From the NCBI GenBank assembly GCA_028287205.1, contig JAQBQC010000572.1, positions 1 to 9,150 of the forward strand: a DNA stretch of 9,150 bases, written 5' to 3'. Below the pieces are notes generated by a model, which was not told the origin of the DNA, did not search any database, and saw only the letters and a program-made list of their open reading frames with translations. This document shows positions 7,023-9,150 of the stretch, piece by piece; the stretch's first letter is position 1; each line of letters begins with the position of its first letter. The translations under genes and the position numbers were made by a program. This stretch comes from Gemmatimonadota bacterium (GTDB taxonomy: Bacteria; Gemmatimonadota; Gemmatimonadetes; Gemmatimonadales; Gemmatimonadaceae).

Positions 7023-9150
<2,128 letters not shown>

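Overview
The window is about two-thirds G+C, has almost no non-coding DNA, and carries one long co-directional gene train between two housekeeping-type genes that read on the minus strand. The base composition, the strong preference for G or C at third codon positions and the bacterial-type IMP dehydrogenase point to a high-GC bacterium. Gemmatimonadota or a similar soil phylum would fit, but this is a guess from composition, since the window holds no rRNA or other phylogenetic marker.

Layout: (1) 1-204, minus: the N-terminal end of an APC-superfamily amino-acid permease that runs off the left edge. (2) 205-493: a divergent non-coding region with several inverted repeats, the only sizeable gap and the likely control region for both sides. 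(3) 494-8521, plus: seven genes with no gaps. In order they are a GT4 glycosyltransferase, two different PaaK/CapK-type adenylate-forming ligases in tandem, a GNAT acyltransferase, a FemAB/PF04339-like acyltransferase, a second GNAT paralogous to the first, and a polysaccharide-type (MOP superfamily) flippase. All six junctions are 4-nt ATGA or GTGA overlaps. (4) 8509-9150, minus: the C-terminal part of IMP dehydrogenase (guaB), running off the right edge and overlapping the flippase tail-to-tail by 13 bp.

How the genes could work together (inference): the ligases would activate one or two carboxylic acids as adenylates and then probably as thioesters. The three GNAT-fold proteins would transfer acyl or aminoacyl groups, the glycosyltransferase would add one sugar, and the flippase would carry the lipid-linked product across the inner membrane. 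No initiating phosphoglycosyltransferase, polymerase, Wzz/Wza exporter or sugar-nucleotide synthesis gene is present. The cluster therefore looks like a compact acyl-decorated glycolipid or glycoconjugate module, not a full capsule locus. I do not recognise this exact gene order as a described system.

Other structure: a 30-bp palindrome with one mismatched pair (4426-4455) lies in the 3' end of the second ligase gene and encodes the start of a Ser-rich C-terminal tail outside the normal family core. An 8-bp-arm inverted repeat and a separate 15-nt palindrome lie just upstream of the operon.
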